NCBI GenBank assembly: GCA_947630075.1
Contig: CANRGF010000062.1
Span: forward strand, 1-6,084
Source of the DNA: an uncultured Clostridia bacterium
GTDB lineage: Bacteria > Bacillota > Clostridia > Christensenellales > UBA1242
Direction: 5' to 3'
Length of the DNA stretch: 6,084 bases
Shown piece by piece: positions 5,473-6,084 of this stretch. Numbering within the stretch: position 1 is the first letter of the stretch; each line of letters starts with the position of its first letter. Under the pieces are notes generated by a model. That model did not search any database and had not been told where the DNA came from. It was given only the letters and a program-made list of their open reading frames with translations. A program made the position numbers and the translations under genes.

Positions 5473-5916
5473 ATGAGAGTTATTTTAATTAAGGAACTTA
5501 AAGGCAAAGGTAAGGCAGGTGAAATTATTGATGTAAACCCAAATTATGCAATGAATGTGCTGTTTAAGCAAGGCATCGCAAAAGAGGCAACCGCAAGCAA
5601 TTTGAACGACCACAAAGGCAAGATGGATGCGCAGGCTTTCCACCATGCAGAGATGGTGAAAGAATATCAAGCTATTGCAAACAAAATTAAAAACAAAGTT
5701 TATCATTTCACGCTTTCTGTTGGCGCAAATGGCAAGGCCTTCGGCTCAATAACTAAGCAAGAGATTTTAACCGCGCTAAATAATGATGGCTTAAAGGTGG
5801 AAAAGAACATGATTAAAGATTTCCCAACCATAAAGGCCGCCGGGCAATATAAGATAACAATTCAATTTATTAAAGAAGTGTCTGTTGACATTATCGCTAG
5901 TGTGAATATAAAATAG
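5473..5916 (+). CDS. rplI: 50S ribosomal protein L9
   Basis: L9 binds 23S rRNA near the L1 stalk base of the large subunit. The 147-residue length is usual. Order of parts: N-terminal rRNA-binding domain starting MRVILIKELKGKGKAGEIIDV; a long connecting helix (about 41-75); and a C-terminal domain with NGKAFGSITKQEI (86-98), then IKAAGQY (120-126) and EVSVDI (135-140). ATG at 5473 is chosen because AGAGGTG lies just upstream; a longer reading frame from TTG 5401 would cover the promoter. The N-domain segment is NPNYAMNVLFKQGIA where most L9 proteins read GYARNFLxPxGxA, so the usual Gly and Arg are replaced. The gene is alone with its own promoter, outside an rpsF-ssb-rpsR cluster within this window. 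Confidence 0.96.
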   Translation: MRVILIKELKGKGKAGEIIDVNPNYAMNVLFKQGIAKEATASNLNDHKGKMDAQAFHHAEMVKEYQAIANKIKNKVYHFTLSVGANGKAFGSITKQEILTALNNDGLKVEKNMIKDFPTIKAAGQYKITIQFIKEVSVDIIASVNIK

Positions 5917-5929
5917 GGTTGTATACAAA

Positions 5930-6084
5930 ATGAAGGGTAAAATTTATCATGTTTCATCAACGCCAAACATAACAGTTTTAGAGCCAAGAGTTTCCTCTCA
6001 TGGCAAAGCGTATGTTTATGGCACAACAAACTTAAATTTGGCACTGCTTTTTGGCAGCAAAAAGAGCAATGGCGACTTTGACGG
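5930..6084 (+). CDS. Unknown protein beginning MKGKIYHVSS, truncated by the window end
   Basis: ATG at 5930 follows the rplI stop by 13 nt, and 51 complete codons are visible with no stop. The start reads YHVSSTPNITVLEPRVSSHG, then KAYVYGT and NLALLFGSKK. The YHVS...LEPR.S.HGK.YVY.T pattern resembles small Firmicute proteins of unknown function that I have met but cannot name. A weak AGGG site (5915-5918) lies 11 nt upstream and overlaps the rplI stop. It is probably co-transcribed with rplI because no terminator or promoter lies between them. Confidence 0.75.
   Translation, partial: MKGKIYHVSSTPNITVLEPRVSSHGKAYVYGTTNLNLALLFGSKKSNGDFD

Noticed and set aside
5485..6044. Minus-strand frames antisense to rplI and the following gene
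   Set aside because: rplI is certain from its sequence; the antisense frames show no family features.

Overview
The window is AT-rich and compact, and it looks like a low-GC Firmicute (Bacillota: Clostridia or Bacilli relative), probably from a host-associated or uncultured lineage. The grounds are purine-rich Shine-Dalgarno sites (AGGAGG, GGAGGG, GAGGTG), near-consensus sigma-A promoters (TTGACA - 17 bp - TAxAAT), short intrinsic terminators, a leucyl-tRNA synthetase of Bacillus-like length (802 aa) and a DUF1540-type cysteine protein. No mobile element, CRISPR array, tRNA or rRNA is visible.

Layout. Positions 1-108 (+) look like the tail of an unidentified gene that runs through an 11-C homopolymer. 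Positions 109-303 are an AT-rich gap holding only a small inverted repeat. Four genes then lie on the minus strand; in transcription order they are a 101-aa unknown protein (5271-4966), a 552-aa putative zinc metallopeptidase with HELVH (4972-3314), a 104-aa protein with two DUF1540-like cysteine motifs (3176-2862), and leuS (2737-329). The first two overlap by 7 nt and form an operon. The 552-aa gene, the DUF1540 gene and leuS are each followed by a hairpin with a T-run, and leuS has its own promoter. On the plus strand, rplI (5473-5916) encodes ribosomal protein L9, followed after 13 nt by a gene cut off by the window end.

The 201-nt divergent region between the 101-aa gene and rplI is the most structured non-coding part. 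Two outward-facing promoters are almost copies of each other: TTGACA, 17 bp, TAGAAT inside an identical 13-mer, then an identical 14-nt block with the ribosome site and start codon. T-tracts spaced at about one helical turn lie just upstream of the rplI -35 box.

How the genes relate. leuS and rplI are translation housekeeping genes. The metallopeptidase operon is unrecognised accessory content, apparently driven by a promoter matched to that of rplI. This pair (small protein plus coupled cytosolic zincin) is the best candidate here for something undescribed, but its function cannot be read from sequence alone.
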